DNA of 64,000 nucleotides from Immersiella caudata (taxonomy: Eukaryota > Ascomycota > Sordariomycetes > Sordariales > Lasiosphaeriaceae), in assembly GCA_030512335.1 (NCBI GenBank), contig JAULSU010000008.1, positions 1 to 64,000 on the forward strand, written 5' to 3'. Positions within the stretch are counted from its first letter, which is position 1. Each line of letters begins with the position of its first letter. The position numbers were made by a program, and so were the translations under genes. The notes under the pieces were generated by a model. The model worked only from the letters and a program-made list of their open reading frames with translations. It did not search any database and was not told the DNA's origin. Of the stretch, positions 21,401 to 33,567 are shown in pieces.

Positions 21401-22690
21401 CCCAGAGGTAAAGATCCTCTATAATAAGGGCTTTAAGGTAGTAAAGGACTTTATAATAAACTACATTATTTTATAATAGAGATAGCTACTAGAAGTCCTA
21501 GTTAACAAAGGCTTTAAGTTTAAAGGGGTCTTAAAGGAATACCTTAAGTAGCTCTGTGTCAGGCATATTAGTATATCCCTATATAATTTAAAAGCTAACG
21601 GACTTAATAAAAAAGGCTATTACTAAATTGTAACAGCGCTAGCTAAACTTACCGGTGGAAAAGTTATCAGGTTTAAAAAGTGGCTCCCTTACGTCCTTTA
21701 TACTGATAGGATAAGTATTAGAGAGAGTTATAGGATAACCTCCTTTTACTTAGTAAAAGGCTTTAACCTAATATTTAAAATCAAAATTAATCACCCTTTT
21801 TAGTGTCTTATTAAGTGGGATATAATCACCTCCCTCTGATTAAATAAAGAATAAACTGATACCGAAGTTAGAACTGCACTAATGGCCGCTAAAGTAAAAT
21901 GCCTTTAAGAAGCCTAGTATAACGTGAACGTTACGGCAAACCGGGTTACAGCTATACGATAAAAATAAGCTAATTACTGGAAAAAGAGGTTTACGTATAA
22001 ATTTTACCCCTAGTCTGCTTTAATCGGAGAAAAAGACTTAATTCTGGTTTAAAATAATGTGTAAGAGATTGACATATCTATACACCAGAAGCTTACGTAT
22101 TAGTGGTATAAGCCTTACAGGGTGAAGAAGATTAGGGCAAAGTCAACCTATATCCTTAAAACTCTCGACGGAGTTTAGATTAAAACCTCTTACCTATTAA
22201 AAAGGGTTAAAAAGTTCTTCTAAGTTAATGGCGTTTATATGGAGTTTAATAATAAGGTTATCCTTACCCCTAATAACCCTGACCCTAATAACCACAGCTT
22301 AAAAGACTTGGCCGCAGAGGACATTTTAACACTAACACTTAATAAGGACGGTAAACCATCCTCCGACTAAGAGAAAAAGGATACCGTACAGGTTAAAGAA
22401 GTTAAGTATAAATAGGAAATTATTAAGTGATATAATATCCCACTTCCTGTTGATAAAGGGAAGTGTATCAGGATTCTTAAACTAAATAAGTTCAGAGTTA
22501 AAATTCCATAAGGAAAGCCACCTGGCTTTTAAAATCGGAGGAGTAACACGTAATTCCTACTTACTATTAATCCTGTGCCTTATAAAGTTATCTAAGTGTC
22601 ACCTTTTAATCTCACAGTAACACTTAAGGGGAAGTGCTATATATACACACCTTTAACAGTAAGCAGCCTCTTTTAATATAAAACACGTGC
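18500..22690 (+). pseudogene. G1 reverse transcriptase, RNase H and integrase relic
   Basis: RT is clear near 19700-19930 (LFSGYN*IKLD, then LFRMCTLP*GA, matching the fungal gypsy block with TLPQGATN). RNase H lies at about 20250-20800 (the GKRHPYRFKSG and ELKGLLNMLK region, ending RTKNVIADGLSQKP). Integrase is at about 21280-21790 (VV..DDLSGYPEV, YNLKANGLNKKG, ALAKLTGGKV). The catalytic Asp pair of RT (YxDD) is not readable and stops occur every 10-30 codons. A 64-codon stretch at 18792-18986 is merely a stop-free part of this relic. Confidence 0.8.
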
Positions 22691-24520
22691 TTTAATTAAA
22701 AGAAATCTAAGCCCCTAATGTATTTTTTTTTACTTTTTCCTTCCCTTCTTTTTCTCTTCCACTAGCCCCTTATAGATGGTGTAATCTCCCCCTGCCTTTT
22801 TTTTATTACTTATTTAAAGTAGACTTATTAGAGTGGCCTTCTTTTACTCCTGTAGTACTCTGAAACCTGTAGGTGGTGTGAAAGCGGCCTAGGGTGTTTT
22901 TTTTCATCCCCTCCCCCGGTTCTTTACCTTTAATAGAAAAAAGCACGTGTCTAGCCAAGTCTTTACTTTCACAGTACCCTAAAGTAATGTAAAGGAAAAG
23001 GTAATAAGTTTATTTCTGCTTTATAAAGTATATATATTCCCCCACCTTTATCCCCCTATTTAAGGACTTATTTTTTTCTCCTATCGTGTTTCTTCCCCCC
23101 CTTTTTCCCCTTAATAAAAGCCTCCTGTTACGCTTAAACCGCGCCTAAATTAAACGTTAACTCCTTTACCTAAGGTGTAGTTATAAGGTTTAGCGGAGAA
23201 GCCTTTAATAACTAAGCTGCCCTTTATAACTTTACTTACTAAGGGAGGTTCTAGTTCTTATAGCTGTAAATACAGTTATTAAACTAACAGTTCCCACACC
23301 ACCCAGTTTGGGAATTATCATTAATAAGTGGGCACGACATGTATTTAAAGAAAGGCTATATTAACTGAATTTTCTCACCGTTAATCTCGTGGAATAAATA
23401 ATAAAAAGAGTCCGTGTATTTAAAACAAAGGTTAAAGTTCCTGTTTAAACCCCAGTTAACTTATAATTATTCAATTAAATAAAAGAGAACACTTATATCT
23501 TTCTAAAGACCTAGATAAACAGCCCCTTTATATGCTTAAAACGGCTAGCAACTTAATAAAGCTAACACCTAAAAGGACCCCTATTATACACCTTAATATA
23601 CACAGTGTTAGGCTGGGAAAGACACTTCCCGTTAAAAAGCCTAAGCTAAGCCTTATAAAGGTTAAGGTAAGTAAAGAGGTTCCTAACACCATCCTTACTG
23701 TTAGAAACTACCTAAGTTATATACACTTTAGTAAAAGACCCACCTATTTTAAAGACCTTAAGGTATAATAATACAGTGAAAAAGTAGTTTAAACTTATCT
23801 AAGCCTACTACAGTATACCATCTGGGATTATCTTAATCTCTTAAGGCGGAGAGTTAAAGTCAAGGACCTAAACGAACTAAAAAGGCACCACTGTACCTCT
23901 TATCTTTAGGATAAAAGCGAGGTTTACAGGTCTAGGTGGTATAAACCTTACTAACTTTACACTTAGCTTTAAAGTCTTACATCCCAGTGTTAAGTGCTAG
24001 GGAGTGCTCTAACTAGAGAGAGAAGATAATAAAGAGGAAAAGCTAAAAGCCATTTTTTTTATATGGTGGCTAGTGGAAAAGAGGAAGTTATTAGGAGAAA
24101 ATAGTGTTAAGGAAAAGAAGAATCCTAAAACTGGCCTAAAATTACTTTAAAAACAACAGTATTATAAACACTTACTTCTTCCTTCCTTTAATCGGATAAA
24201 CTGGAAGCGCTCCCTCTATTACCTACTAGCAGTAGGCTAACCACTTAAAAACTATTTCAACCTTATTAACTACTTCTAACCTTAAGCCCTAAACTTCCAC
24301 CAAACTACACACTTTTAAAAACCCTTTTATAATCTAATAACACATATATTACTTCCTCCCTTTAATCAGAAGATACACCCTCTTTTTCTGCCTATAAAAA
24401 TAGCTTCACCTACCCCCCAGACTCCCGTTATTACATACACTACTACTCCTGCCACGCCTAGAGGGTAGCGTATTGTAAAGCAAGTCCTTAGTCCTAATAC
24501 TTAAGCGGAGCTTTTCCCCC
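22691..24520 (+). other. G1 region after integrase, first half
   Basis: About 1.8 kb of AT-rich sequence with T/C-rich tracts near 22720-23110 and one stop-free stretch of 78 codons (23532-23768) that is Lys-rich and unfamiliar. It could be the N-terminal part of the extra protein relic that follows, in another frame. Not assigned. Confidence 0.4.
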
Positions 24521-24522
24521 CC

Positions 24523-26064
24523 TTAAGTAACTTCTTAGGCCTTTTTAAAGTCTACTTCCCCTTCTCTAGCCACAATTTTGTTAAAAACCCGAAATTTAAG
24601 GGCTTAGTTAAGTTTACAGTTGGAGATAAGACTTACACCTTTACTGCCACAGTCCTTCAATTACACCACTAGTACTGTGTTAAGCTTTTTAACAGGTAAC
24701 CTTTATATACTGGGATTATTCCAGAGGGTAATATCTTACCACTTTAAAATAATCCTATTAACTACCTAAAGAGTGTAATTAGCAGCCGGCTAATATTTTA
24801 CAGATTAATCGGATTAGAAATTAAAGACAGGATACATTAAAGGCACTTTCCCGGTAATAAAGGCCCCTACGGCTTAACAGTCTTTAAAGAGAAGTAGTCC
24901 ACTTATACCTTACGATTTTACAACGTTTATAGGAAAATCGAGTAAAAAATATGGCTAAACGACCTTAAAGTAGGCACTCTTATCACTTATACCCTTTAAA
25001 GACTTAAGGATAAAGTCTAAATCGCTTTTAAGGGTGTCTTTACACAGTTCTTTAACCCTGTTTATAACCGCTGGGAGAAAGAACGGATAATAAGCCGGTG
25101 ATTTTAGTATCTCCCTGTAAATAAAAATAACTAGTACTAGCTGATAACCGTGTACAATAGCTGCCTTAAGATCCTTTACAGCGCTAATTCTCTTAAGTAA
25201 GGGAAGAATTTTAAAATCCAGAAGGTTAAAACTTTTTAACGTCTTTATAAAAGGGTCCTACCCTGGATTATAGAATTATCGCTGTTAATTATAACTTTTA
25301 AAGACGTTAAGATTAAATAAGTATAAATACCCTAACAGGGGAATTAATCAAATTATAACCTTATAACTACTAAGGCTGCCCGGATAATTCTATTAGAGAT
25401 AATAATAGCCGGTTATAAAACCCTTATAATTAATACCCTTACGTCCCTTACCCACTTCCTTTTCCAGTCGATAAAAGGGTAAAGGGAGAAGAACATTACT
25501 ATAGGTACACCCTTACTTTAAAAAGAGTTAATCCAAGATACTCTTTAAGTAGCCTTAGGTGCTAAACTTTACACTAAGTCAGTAATACTCTTAAGGGATA
25601 AAGGATTTATTACCCGTTATAATTATAATATCCCAGAGGAGGATTCTACTCTTTTAATTAAAGAGGAAAGGGGTAACTTTAAGTTCACAGTCTTAAATAA
25701 GCTTAAGCGGGCGGCCTTTACTAAAAGGGTAATTAATAAGGTCTTATAAAACCTTGTTAAGTCTATTATAATGTACCAGCTTTTTAGGCCGAAGAGGTGC
25801 TTTAATTAGAGGGTCTTAGATTTAAATGCGTTATCTTTTAGGTCAGACCAGTAGTAATTTACAAGGGTTGCTTTAAAGGGTGCTGTAATCCTTTAACCTA
25901 TTATAAACTTAAAGACTGAAATAGTTAAGTTAAGTGTGAGAATCCCTAGGGGTGGTCCTAAAGGTAAACCTAAAAAGGAAGTTAAGTCTCTCCTTAGGTA
26001 TAAGGAGAGGCCTGTTAAAGACCCCGCTAGGATTAACACTGTTACCCCTTTTACCAACTTATAA
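24523..26064 (+). pseudogene. G1 extra frame of unknown function, in the env position
   Basis: One frame from 24523 to the stop at 26062-26064 reads coherently for about 513 codons, broken only by TAA/TAG codons of the kind RIP makes from CAA, CAG and TGG. It is rich in aromatic residues (many Tyr and Phe, and stops where Trp is likely) in the middle and has a basic Lys/Arg/Gly end. It does not look like gag, protease, RT, RNase H, integrase or a chromodomain to me, and I see no clear signal peptide or membrane helix. It lies between integrase and the 3' LTR, where env or accessory genes sit in other gypsy elements. Function unknown. Confidence 0.55.
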
Positions 26065-26374
26065 CGTGTTACTTGCTGTTAGGCTAACCTTTGTTCTAGA
26101 CCGACTTTAGCGTGCGATCTGGTGTTACACCGCGGGGTTATGTAACCTAAGCCACAGACAGACGTCCTTAGTCCTAAAAGGTTAACAGGCCCTTATTTCC
26201 CCTGGACTTTAACCCTGTTTCTACCCCTGACCTACTTACCAGATTTCCACAGATGGGGTAACTTATAAAGGAGGAGAGAGGTGTTTTTACAGTAGAGAGT
26301 TATTTAAAAGTGTTAGGTTATGTGATTAAAACTGTTACTTGGTGATCACTAGTGGTTAGTCTTAAGGGGAAGTG

Positions 26375-26903
26375 TGACTTAGGGTGATTGTTCCGATCGC
26401 CCCTTATGGTTTTTTTTTAGGTGTTTTTTTATGTGCATATCACTGTAACCATTTTGTAATTAACGAAGTTTTAGCGCGTGCTGTTAAGGCTGCGCTGTGT
26501 GGTTCTTCAAACTGTGTTTCTTCTCCAGGCAGGCGAATAAAAGGAGAAAAAAAGACGATATTAGTGATTTTACCACAAGTTACACCCGTGAATGGCTTAA
26601 GTGACCTCTCCTTCCTTTAATCAGAGGAAGAAGTAGTAATCCCCAGTCCCTTTTCTTAGTTATTCTTACTTAGTTATTCTTACTTGGTTATTTTTACTTA
26701 ATTGTTCTTACTTAATTATCCCTATTTAGTTACGTGCTTTCCTCCAGGTCAGTCCTTATTTTCACACGTTAGTCCCACGTGTGCTCCTTTGATCGGAGAA
26801 GGAGCTACCTTACTGGCGGCCATACTGGCCGCCATCGGTGTTCTTAGGGGTGGTTCTATTCTTTTGTGCCCTGAGTCTTATGGTGCATCACCGCACCTGT
26901 TCA
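26375..26903 (+). repeat. G1 3' LTR
   Basis: Same 529 bp as the 5' LTR with scattered transitions. The left arm of the terminal hairpin has become AGGGTGATTG (C-to-T) while the right arm CGATCGCCCC is kept. The 14-bp tandem repeats are present at about 26655-26725. Confidence 0.85.
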
Positions 26904-28871
26904 ATAAAGCGGTTTAATAATTTTAATAAAGTGTTATATAAACCGCTAATAAAAGTTCGTAAAGTTAATAAAGGCTTAAACTCCTGTTTATAACGTAAAT
27001 GTTAACTAATTTATAATTACCTTAACCTTTAATTTCTACATCTTTATCTTTCCGGGTAAAATCCTAAACCTTAAGAAATCAAGTTCTTAGACATGGAATT
27101 AGCTTTTAATAAGGTTTACCGTTAAGTTAACCTTTTTTAAGACAGAGAAAATAAGATAAATATATTTATAATATTCCTTATCTCCCTTTAAGTAAATAAA
27201 GATATTATTAAGGTAAATAAATATAAACTTATTGATAAAGGGGTAAAAAACGTGGTTAATTATACTTTAATACGTTACTAAAGCGTTAATAAGCCTAAAG
27301 GGTATTACTTAGTATTTATAGTAACCCAGGTGTGTCCAGAATACGGTTTTCCACTTATCTCCAGTAATGATCTGTTAATAACTAAATACGTTTAAAGAGT
27401 TAAACGAGAAGAATTGATCTGCTTTAGCGATCTTTTCTCTAAACTTATTAATTAGGGGTAATAAGTATCGATTTTTAATAATATCTTCGTTTAATAAACG
27501 GTAATCGATTACTATATGTAATTTACCGTCCTTCTTAAATATAAATAACATTAGATATCACACTAGTAATTAAGATTCCTAGATAAACCCTAAAGTAAAG
27601 TTCTCTTCGATATATTCTTAAAGGGCCTTAGCTTACTAGGGCCTGAGGTGGTATATTAGGAAAGATTTCAGCTAAGCCCCTGGCTTTAGCTTAATCTTAT
27701 AATCGTAAGGTTTATAATCTGGTAAGTGTAGTAATTTTTCTCTAAATACTAAATACTTCCGGTATTTTTAAGAACTTTAGATAAGTTATTTGGAGCCTGT
27801 TATCACAGCTAGCCGTCTTACCGTCTTACTGTCTTTATAAGTGGTTATTATTATAACTACACCTTTTAATCGTCACCAGATTTATAACTTAAATCGTATA
27901 AATCGTCCGTTTTATAAAACCATATCTATAATAAAGATAATTTAATAACCTTAGCGTTCTTCAGATCATCTTTAACAGGTACGTTATCCGGTTTATCACC
28001 TATATTATACTGTACGGTATACCCTTACAGTATATTAATCGGTATAATCCAGTTACTGGAGCCCAGATCTTTAGGTTTTTCCCGTTAGTTAAAACTTAAC
28101 TAGCCAGTGTTCCAGTTGATCACAGGGTTATACTTCTTTAGTTATAACTTACCTAGGATTATATTATAATTAAAACCTGGTAAAATGTTAAAAGTTACTT
28201 ATTATTTGTTACCGTCCACTGTAATTAAAAGTAGTGTTTTGTAAATAAGCTTCCCGTTATTATATATATAAAGCTCTCCTTCTCTGGAGTAAATCGTTAT
28301 CTTTTACACTTACTTTTGGTAAAGGAGTTATTTCTTATTAACTAACTTAGGGTTAATAATATCAGCAGTGTTATTACTGTTGATTATCACTTATACGTGG
28401 AATAATTTCCTAAATTTATCTGTTACATCTACATAAACAGATTAATAATTCCTTTCTTTCTTAAAATAAGTTATTATAATAGTTCTGTCGTTAAAAGGTC
28501 TTTTTAACCTAACCGATAAATACCTTTTCTTTGTCTTATAGCTTTTACCAGTTTGTAAACTACTAGTTTTCAGCCCGCTAAAAAGGCCTAGACCCGTTTC
28601 CTAAACAGGTCTTTAAGTAAATATCGTAAAATACTTATTTATTTAAGGTAATACTTGCTGTGTCACGGGGAAGGTTCTAGTCAACCTTAAAAAGCTTAAT
28701 ATCACATATGTAAAGGAATTTAAGGTTAAAGTAATATTAATAACAGGGTTTTTTTTTACACTAAGTTTTATATTTGTTATAATCGTATTAATGTCTTACC
28801 TTTTATAGTATGTAAAAGGTGTAATTTTCTTCCTTATAGGTATTAACGTTATATTCCCAGATAAAGTCTAC
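26904..28871 (-). mobile_element. Gypsy G2 copy A, reverse transcriptase portion
   Basis: Continues copy A after the G1 insertion (first 4 bp are the ATAA duplication). The minus strand matches copy B 35.8-37.77 kb, including the RT region (compare 27181-27270 with 37395-37480). Relic only. Confidence 0.8.
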
Positions 28872-28875
28872 CTAG

Positions 28876-29404
28876 TGACTCGGGGCGATCGTTCCGATCG
28901 CCCCTTGTGGTTTTTTTGGGTGTTTTTTTGTGTGCATATCACTGTAACCATTTTATAATTAGCGAAGTTTTAGCGCGCGCCGTCAAGGCCACGCCGCGCG
29001 GTTCTTTAAACTACGTTTCTTCTCCAGGCAGGCGAATAAAAAGGGAAAAAAAAGGATAATATTGGTGATTTCACCACAAGTTACACCTGCGAATAGCTTA
29101 AGTGACCTCTCCTCCCTTTAATTGGAGGAAAAAGTAATAATCCCCAGTCCCTTTTCTTAGTTATTCCTACTTAGTTATCCCTATTTAATTATTCCTACTT
29201 AGTTATTCCTACTTGGTTATCCCTACTTGGTTGTGTGCCTCCTTCCAGGTCAGTCCTCGTTTTCACACGTCAGTCCCACGTGTGCTCCTTCGATCGGAGA
29301 AGGAGCTACCTTACTGGCAGCCATACTGGCCGCCATCGGTGTTCTTGGGGGTGGTTCTATTCTTTTGTGCCCTGAGTCTTATGGTGCATCACCGCACCTG
29401 TTCA
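28876..29404 (+). repeat. Solo LTR of G1
   Basis: 529 bp, same ends and hairpin as the G1 LTRs (GGGGCGATCGTTCCGATCGCCCC split around a 3-nt loop at 28882-28904). It is flanked by CTAG at 28872-28875 and 29405-29408; copy B shows the empty site. It arose by recombination between two LTRs after insertion. It keeps the intact hairpin, so it is less RIP-damaged than the 3' LTR. Confidence 0.88.
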
Positions 29405-29408
29405 CTAG

Positions 29409-30032
29409 TAACGTGCTAAAGTAAGGTTAATAAGTACGATAAAGGTATTAAGTCCTTTTTCCTTAATTTCCACATAATAGTGTTTTAAGTTAATATAATA
29501 GCATACTTAAGGGATTACGGAATCCTTTAAAGGTGTTAGGAAATGTTAAAAATAAGTTTTTAAGCTTAAGTGGTATCTTAATATATACGTGTTATATACA
29601 CAGTTAATCCACAGGATTTCGTGATAAGTAGGCGAGTCTATAGGGGTTAATTACACCAAGTACCATTTATTAATTATTAGTGTAACTTAGGTTAATAAGC
29701 TTCGCAATTCTTCTATAATCTCTTACCATTATTTAAGTTTGTAGATTATAATAGGTCCGCGGTATACTATAGATTAGCGGTTAAAAAAGATCCCTTTATT
29801 ATACGTACTATATCCCTCAGTATTAGTAATTCTATATTCCTAAGTGTTAATAAACTTCCTTATAATATGTAAAAAGTTCTTCCTTAAGTCTTTTATTAAG
29901 TAGGTTTCTTCTCAATCATCGGTAAACTTTTCCACAAATCTGATTTCATACATAGCCTTTTAATACAGTTTGTTTATATTTCCTTTATAATTACTATTCT
30001 TAAAGTAACATTACGTGATATCGTTAAATCAT
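29409..30032 (-). mobile_element. Gypsy G2 copy A, segment between two solo LTRs
   Basis: The reverse complement matches copy B from 35314 to about 35770 and beyond (for example 29780-29880 against 35315-35420). Region between gag and RT; no readable motif. Confidence 0.75.
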
Positions 30033-30528
30033 TATTACGACCTTGTGCCTGTCGACGTGCGGTCGGCAGGGTCGAAGATAAGGGCGGGGGAGAGAGGAGT
30101 AAGACAGAGGCAAGTCCTTACAGACGGGGAGTTCACTAGTTAATAGCGGTCGTATGTCACTATAAGCCAGAGCAACACTCCAAGTGTTACTGCAGTAGGA
30201 TATAATCGAAGTTGGTTTAATTGATGAGCGAATATTTACGTGAGGAATAGAAGGTTCCTCACCATTGTGGGTATGATGATAGTTATTTATACTAACTAAT
30301 AGTGAAGTAACTTATATCTTTTGATTAACCTGCTTCACGTGCTTTACAGGTGAGTGTGTTAATCAGGTTAAGCACCTGAGAAGGTGCTTGACATACTTAA
30401 CACCCTGGGCTGGTGATCACGTTGACCACCCAGTGCGGCTTATTACTTCTACTGTGGTGGCGCACGGTGGTGCCTGCAGGGACACGTCGGTCCGAACCGG
30501 CCACAAGGGCGGCCTGCAGGTCGTCACA
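30033..30528 (-). repeat. Solo LTR of G2, subtype with its own U3 segment
   Basis: Inverted relative to the copy B LTRs: begins TATTACGACC (TGTTACGACC before a G-to-A change) and ends GGTCGTCACA. Flanks are ATCAT (30028-30032) and ATTAT (30529-30533), a 5-bp duplication differing by one RIP-type change. The part at about 30320-30460 differs from the other G2 LTRs and is GC-richer, so it represents a different subfamily. Confidence 0.8.
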
Positions 30529-30533
30529 ATTAT

Positions 30534-30672
30534 CTGTAATTAAAAGGCTATACCCACTTATATCATTACCACGGAAATCCTAGAGTGATATTTTCGTTTA
30601 TCTTTAGTAAAAGGATCGTTAATTGGGCTTATAACGTATTGTTTTCCGCATTATAAATAAAGTATTCCCAGT
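30534..30672 (-). mobile_element. Gypsy G2 copy A, short segment
   Basis: Matches copy B around 34550-34810 in inverted orientation (for example GTATTGTTTTCCGCATTATA against the stretch near 34560). Lies between two solo LTR insertions. Confidence 0.7.
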
Positions 30673-31344
30673 TGTTAAATTCTAGCCTCTGAGAGCGCTA
30701 AAGAGGCCCTGTATTTACAGGGCCTGCCAGTGAGGAAGGCGCTGGGTACCCTGCACCTGCAGCCACCCACTAGCCACAATGTGGCTTCGAACCTTCTGGA
30801 ATCCAGAAGGCCTCAGGGCCTTCAGGGGGCCACAGAAGGCTCTGGAAGCCCACAGGCTTCCACAACCTTCTGAGGCCACATCAGTGATTACGAGGCCTGT
30901 GGAGAGCCTCCACCATACTATTCTATTATTGTATTAGTAGTAGAAAGCTCTGGAATTTCCATTCCAGAGCTCCCACAGCCTATAACTAGCCATCTCCTCT
31001 TTTGTAATTAGCTTTCCTCACAAGTAAGCAATCTACTTCCTTCAGTTGAGTACTACTCACTGAAGCAAGCAATTCACAAGCAATACAGTTGTCATTACAG
31101 TGCAGAGTTCACTGAAACCTTCTGTTTTACAGCGCATAGTCCGCTGTAACTTGTCTTTTAGGCTCTGTAGTACAGGCCTTCGTTTGCTTCCTTCAGCACC
31201 TTAGTAAGCTCTGCTGTCGTACCTCACAGCGCTCCTCCGGAGCACTGTACTCGCACTTCTTCCCCTGACCGGAGCACTGTACTACAGGCTCCCACAGGCT
31301 CTCAGGCGCTGTAATACAGGCCTGTAAAGTGCTACAAAGCAACA
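30673..31344 (+). repeat. Solo LTR of the copia element
   Basis: 672 bp from TGTTAAATTCTAGCC to CAAAGCAACA, the same length as the two LTRs of the complete copia element but in opposite orientation. Flanked by CCAGT at 30668-30672 and 31345-31349. Contains an imperfect inverted repeat around the CTCTGGAATTTCCATTCCAGAG core near 30945. It is well preserved and much GC-richer than the gypsy sequence around it. Confidence 0.9.
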
Positions 31345-31349
31345 CCAGT

Positions 31350-31983
31350 AATAATACGTGTGTATTAGAAATTGTTTAAAAAATATTCCTTCCACATACT
31401 TTCCTCTGGATTTAACCACTTAGGAAGGGAAGAGTTTATCGTGTTATAGACTTATTAAAACCGAGATTTGTTCCCTGAGTTGGTTTTAATCGACCTACAC
31501 CTTAAAATTCTCACTTTACGCGGGCGCTCCTTCTTAAAATCGGTCTTTGTCAACCTACACCTTAAGGGGGGCCTTATTTAATCCTTTTTCCACCGTCTTA
31601 TAATCTCTGTTATCACTTCTTTAAAACTGGTGTAATCCTTCGATAAGTCCTTATACTAGGTTAACGTTACGTCCTTTAAGTGGTAAACGCTTTTAAAGAT
31701 CGTTATATAAGGTTTCACTTATATTATCGTAATTATTAATTGGGTTTAAGTTTACCATTTATATAGTGATTTCCTCCTTATTATTAAAACGAATAGTCTT
31801 TCCTTCAGGTAAGGGATTAAACCTGATTTTCTTCTTTCCTTACTAACAGTTATAAGCGTAGTGGCCGAATTTATTATAATTAAAGTATTACACGTTAACC
31901 TTAAGGTGCTTCTCTTTCTTCTTCCCGGCTCCTGTTTATACCTTCCCCATTATACTGATATCTATAAGTCCAGAATAAGTATT
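31350..31983 (-). mobile_element. Gypsy G2 copy A, gag portion
   Basis: The reverse complement matches copy B 33400-33567 joined to 34059-34450, including the zinc-knuckle relic. Copy A ends abruptly at 31983 within gag, exactly where the copy B 5' LTR begins, so its 5' LTR and the first part of gag are missing. Confidence 0.75.
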
Positions 31984-32469
31984 TGTGACGACCTGCGGGC
32001 CACCCTTATAGGCCGGAACGGACCGACATGTCCCCGCAAGCGCCACCGTATGGTACACAGTAGGAAGCGGTCCACCGTACTGTGTAATCATTCCGTTTAA
32101 CGCTAAAATAAATGATTGTAATAAGCGACAGAACTGTAATCACTCTGCTTATCAGAGGGTATAATAAGCAGGTTAATTAGAGGTATAAGTTACTTTACTA
32201 TTAGTTAATATAAGTAACTATTATCACACCTATAATAGTGTAAGGAACCTTCTATTCCTCACGTAAATATTTGCTTATTAATTAAATTAACTTTAATTAT
32301 GTCCTACCACACTAACACTTAAAGTGTTACTTTATCTTATAGTGATATATGATTACTATTAACTAGTAAGCCCGTTTATAAGGACTTACCTCTGTGCCAC
32401 TCCTTTTTACCACACCCTGTTTATTTAATGACCCTGCCGACTGTACGTTAACAGGTAGAGGTTGTAACA
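31984..32469 (+). repeat. G2 copy B 5' LTR
   Basis: TGTGACGACCTGCGGGCC to GTTGTAACA, 486 bp. The small 79-codon frame over its left end is antisense to gag and not a gene. Confidence 0.85.
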
Positions 32470-32499
32470 TAATACTTACGTCTACCCCTTAAAGACCAG

Positions 32500-33562
32500 T
32501 ACTATAGAGCTTACAGATATCATATCCGCTGTCAGATCCTCCTCCGGTAAAACTCCCACGGGCGCCTTTACACCCTCTATTATCAAAGAACTTATAAAAG
32601 AACTTACCAACCTTAAAATCAAATAGTAAGCCGTTAAAACCTAAATCACTAAGATTAAAGACACGGATATTAAAGTAAAGGAATCCTAACAGAAGCTTAT
32701 TAAACTTCCCACTCCTCCCCGGTTTAAAGGAACTTCTTTACTCCTTAACTTTTAAGTTATCTAACTTTATAATTACGTTACTTATAACCTCGTCCGCTTT
32801 AAAGATAAAAAGTCTAAGATTATTTTTATTAGTATACTCTTTAAAAGAGTAATAATTAAATGGTTTAAACCCCACGTTAAATACTATTATAAGTATAACG
32901 TTATTACTAGTAATAAGAAAGAAATAAAAGAACTTAAATAATAACGATACTAGTTCCAGTACACCCTTTCTATTAATATATTTACCTATTTTAAAACGTT
33001 TATTACTACTATCACTACCAAATTTAAAGAGCTGGATTTAAAGCGGTGTTCTAAACAGAAACTACTCGGCCTAAAATAATAAACCTCGGTAACTAAATAC
33101 GCTATTAAGTTCTAAATCGAGGCGGCTAAAACTCCTTTAGGAGATAAGGCTTTAGTGATGCTGTTCTGGTAGGGGTTGAAAAAACACGTTACGGATAAGT
33201 TATATAAGCTTAACCGGTTTAAAAGATTCCAGGAATTAATCGAACTTATTATCCACGTAGATAACCGATACTTTAACTATTAAAGGGAGATCACTTACTC
33301 CTAAGGGCCTAACAGGTAAGATTAAACACAGTAAAATAAACCGATTAAAACGGTATGAGGTTAGGGTTAATAGGTTACTCCTTCTACTTTATATAGATAT
33401 TACCCCGGATTTATAGATATTAATATAGTAGGAAAGATATAAGCGGGAGCTGGAAAGAAGAAGGAAAAGCACCTCAAGGCTAACGTGTAATGCTTTAATT
33501 ATAATAAGTTTAGTTATTACACTTATAACTGTTATTAAGGAAAGAAGAAAATCAGGTTTAAT
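32500..33562 (+). pseudogene. G2 gag relic
   Basis: Plus-strand frame with the gypsy gag C-terminal motif EL..LII.VDNRYFNY (about 33235-33285; the usual form is IELVIRIDNRLYER) followed by a nucleocapsid zinc knuckle reduced to CFNYNKFSYYTYNC near 33507-33550, where the second Cys and the His have become Tyr by G-to-A and C-to-T change. It starts near 32520 but no ATG can be assigned. Confidence 0.7.
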
Positions 33563-33567
33563 CCCCT

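Larger units (their letters stand above)
14505..26903 (+). mobile_element. Complete but RIP-destroyed Ty3/gypsy retrotransposon G1 (12.4 kb)
   Basis: Two 529-bp LTRs in the same orientation (14505-15033 and 26375-26903), both beginning TGACTT and ending CACCTGTTCA, flank 11.3 kb. The internal order is gag-like region, zinc knuckle, protease, reverse transcriptase, RNase H, integrase, then a long extra frame. This order (integrase after RT) is gypsy type. At 12.4 kb it is long for a fungal gypsy element (usually 5-8 kb), mainly because of the 3.7 kb after integrase. Nearly every broken codon is TAA/TAG where Gln or Trp would be expected, the signature of RIP. It cannot encode working proteins now. 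Confidence 0.88.

Noticed and set aside
26384..26620. 78-codon frame in the G1 3' LTR (similar frames at 26702-26917, 29213-29419 and 29227-29424)
   Set aside because: Lies wholly inside LTRs, recurs only because the LTR is repeated, and has no known domain.
31861..32100. 79-codon plus frame
   Set aside because: Antisense to copy A gag and runs into the copy B LTR.
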